Below, one piece after another: positions 54,005-55,663 of a stretch of 55,663 nt of DNA. The number at the start of each line of letters is the position of its first letter. Position 1 is the first letter of the stretch. Source of the stretch: Gillisia sp. UBA3175 (GTDB lineage: Bacteria > Bacteroidota > Bacteroidia > Flavobacteriales > Flavobacteriaceae); contig DEXV01000003.1 in NCBI GenBank assembly GCA_002364325.1, forward strand, positions 477,482-533,144, in the 5' to 3' direction. A program made the translations under genes and the position numbers. The notes beneath the pieces are model-generated. The model made no database searches, was not told the origin of the DNA, and was given only the letters and a program-made list of their open reading frames with translations.

Positions 54005-55408
54005 ATGAGTACATATGATGTAGTAATAATTGGATCTGGTCCCGGAGGTTACGTGGCTGCCATACGTTGCGCACAATTAGGAATGAAGACAGCGATCATT
54101 GAAAAATATTCCACTTTGGGAGGAACTTGTTTAAATGTAGGTTGTATTCCAAGTAAAGCTTTATTAGATTCTTCACACCATTATGAGGATGCAGTGAAAC
54201 ATTTTGAAGAACATGGAATTGAGATCACTGGTGAAGTTAAGGTGAATTTAGAGCAAATGATGAGCAGAAAATCTTCTGTGGTTTCTCAAACCTGTGACGG
54301 TGTAAAATTCCTTATGGATAAGAATAAGATAGATGTTTTTGAAGGAATTGGCTCTTTTAAAGATGCTACACATATTATTGTAGATAAAACTGAAGGTGGA
54401 CAGGAAACTTTAGAAGCAAAACATACAATTATTGCAACAGGATCTAAGCCTGCAAATTTGCCATTTATCAATTTAGATAAAGAGCGTGTAATTACCTCTA
54501 CGGAAGCTTTAAAGCTGAAGGAAATTCCAAAACATATGATCGTTATTGGAGGTGGAGTTATAGGTTTAGAACTTGGACAGGTTTATAATAGATTAGGTTC
54601 CGAAGTTACTGTAGTAGAATATATGGATAGAATTATCCCAACAATGGATTCAGCCTTGTCTAAAGAACTTACCAAAGTTCTTAAGAAGCAAGGCATGAAG
54701 ATCAATGTGAGTCATAAAGTGAAGTCTGTAGAGCGAAATGGAGATGAGATCATCGTTAAAGCAGATGATAAGAAAGGTAATGAAGTAGAATTTAAAGGAG
54801 ATTACTGTTTAGTTTCTGTAGGTAGAAAACCATTTACAGATGGTTTAAATGCAGATGCTGCTGGCATAAAAATGGGCGATCGCGGAATGATAGCTGTGAA
54901 CGATCATTTACAAACCAATGTAAGTAATATCTATGCAATTGGTGATGTTGTACGTGGAGCAATGTTAGCTCACAAAGCGGAAGAAGAAGGAACTATGGTT
55001 GCTGAATTGATCGCTGGTCAAAAACCACATATCGATTATAATTTAATTCCAGGAGTAGTTTACACTTGGCCAGAAGTTTCTGCAGTTGGTAAAACTGAAG
55101 AAGAACTAAAAGAAGCCGGTGTAGATTATAAAGAAGGGAAATTCCCAATGAGAGCTTTAGGTAGATCTCGTGCAAGTGGAGATACAGACGGATTTGTAAA
55201 GATCTTAACCGATGCTAAGACCGATGAGGTTTTAGGGGTACACATGATAGGAGCTCGTGTAGCCGATCTTATTACTGAAGCGGTTACAGCGATGGAATTT
55301 AGAGCTTCTGCTGAAGATATAGCAAGAATGAGTCATGCACATCCAACCTATGCAGAAGCAGTGAAGGAAGCAGCTCTAGCAGCAAACGATAGAGCAATGC
55401 ATATCTAA
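54005..55408 (+). CDS. lpdA: Dihydrolipoyl dehydrogenase
   Basis: 467 residues. FAD motif VVIIGSGPGGYVAAI, disulfide pair C42-C47 in GGTCLNVGCIPSKALL, NAD motif MIVIGGGVIGLELGQV, and the C-terminal His446/Glu451 in HAHPTYAEAV. E3 subunit of pyruvate or 2-oxoglutarate dehydrogenase and of glycine cleavage. The E1 and E2 genes are not in the window. It has a clear promoter and terminator. Confidence 0.97.
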   Translation: MSTYDVVIIGSGPGGYVAAIRCAQLGMKTAIIEKYSTLGGTCLNVGCIPSKALLDSSHHYEDAVKHFEEHGIEITGEVKVNLEQMMSRKSSVVSQTCDGVKFLMDKNKIDVFEGIGSFKDATHIIVDKTEGGQETLEAKHTIIATGSKPANLPFINLDKERVITSTEALKLKEIPKHMIVIGGGVIGLELGQVYNRLGSEVTVVEYMDRIIPTMDSALSKELTKVLKKQGMKINVSHKVKSVERNGDEIIVKADDKKGNEVEFKGDYCLVSVGRKPFTDGLNADAAGIKMGDRGMIAVNDHLQTNVSNIYAIGDVVRGAMLAHKAEEEGTMVAELIAGQKPHIDYNLIPGVVYTWPEVSAVGKTEEELKEAGVDYKEGKFPMRALGRSRASGDTDGFVKILTDAKTDEVLGVHMIGARVADLITEAVTAMEFRASAEDIARMSHAHPTYAEAVKEAALAANDRAMHI

Positions 55409-55457
55409 GGGCAAAGCCTTTTTTATTATAAAAATGCCCTAATGGTCTTAGATCCTT
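55407..55457 (+). terminator. Terminator region of lpd
   Basis: AAGGGC-AAA-GCCTTT (55407-55421) is followed by T residues, then a second stem CCCTAA (55437-55442) / TTAGGG is followed by TTTTTTGTTTT. The two could act in tandem. The first begins within the stop codon. Confidence 0.65.
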
Positions 55458-55477
55458 AGGGTTTTTTGTTTTCAATT

Positions 55478-55663
55478 TTGTCACACTGTTCCATTGAGAT
55501 TGTCACATTGAGCCTGTCGAAATGTGTTTTTTATGAGTGATTTTTGAAAGAGTCTTCGACAAGCTCAGACTGACATTGTTAGAAAAAACAAAAAAATCGT
55601 CAACCTGAATTTATTTTAGGATCTTATCCGATTGAAGATTTTAAGTGTTGTCACACTGAGCCT
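55478..55663. repeat. Cluster of flavobacterial short inverted repeats
   Basis: Several copies of a TTGTCACAYTGAGCCT-type unit: 55479-55489 (partial), 55500-55526, and 55649-55663 (cut by the window edge), plus an inverted copy at 55553-55575 (TTCGACAAGCTCAGACTGACA) that pairs with the 55500 unit over about 21 nt with 17 matches. I recall similar sequences in intergenic regions of flavobacterial genomes; likely a mobile or structural repeat rather than a gene. Confidence 0.65.

Overview
The window is about 55.7 kb of AT-rich chromosomal DNA from a member of the Bacteroidota, most likely a marine Flavobacteriaceae. Supporting signs are the gene families (YidC next to PyrG, a tpx-dgkA block, an ftsK-lolA-lptF-ribB block, DUF6952, DUF6134, flavobacterial lipocalin-like lipoproteins), the near absence of Shine-Dalgarno sequences, and promoter boxes of the Bacteroidota type (TTG about 20 nt upstream of TAnnTTTG). 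No tRNA, rRNA, CRISPR array, integrase or transposase was recognised.

Layout. 1-5.0 kb is housekeeping on the minus strand: 5' end of mnmA, a lipocalin-like lipoprotein, yidC, pyrG and a DUF3820 gene. 5.1-8.1 kb is a small plus-strand regulon: a TetR repressor with two close cysteines, a secreted protein, an AhpD/carboxymuconolactone decarboxylase-like protein, an EthD-like protein and a FrnE-type DsbA-like oxidoreductase. Three near-identical palindromes (CTAAGC-N4-GCWTAR) precede the first three genes. 8.2-15.7 kb holds single genes: FAD dehydrogenase, GH3-like adenylate-forming protein, HExxH protein, cold-shock protein, L,D-transpeptidase, 4-TM protein, SanA/YdcF and nitroreductase. 15.7-21.3 kb is the minus-strand run ftsK-lolA-lptF/G-ribB.

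21.4-47.2 kb looks like an accessory region inserted between ftsK and dgkA, which I remember as close neighbours in relatives. It holds a DinB-like protein, a chimeric pseudogene (outer-membrane protein fused to nitrilase), an amidohydrolase, an LpxR-like protein, a divergent lipid-type cluster (DUF6134, a CPBP-like protein with degenerate motifs, an epimerase and an SDR on one side; an HTH regulator and a fatty-acid desaturase on the other), a vanadium-haloperoxidase-like lipoprotein coupled to a large VCBS/ASPIC-UnbV lipoprotein, hipBA with its own operator repeats, several small membrane proteins and lipoproteins, two GNAT acetyltransferases, a DUF5996 protein and a dienelactone hydrolase. 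Decayed coding fragments and strong intergenic hairpins are frequent here.

47.2-49.4 kb is a peroxide-defence cluster on the minus strand (ahpC-type peroxiredoxin, thioredoxin, DUF6952, then tpx-dgkA). 49.5-55.4 kb carries nhaC, deoC, a methionine gamma-lyase-like PLP enzyme divergent from an Lrp/AsnC regulator, and dihydrolipoyl dehydrogenase. The window ends inside a family of short inverted repeats.

The best candidates for undescribed biology are the TetR/electrophile-type regulon at 5.1-8.1 kb and the divergent lipid-type cluster at 28.4-33.7 kb with a perfect 18-bp palindrome in its control region.
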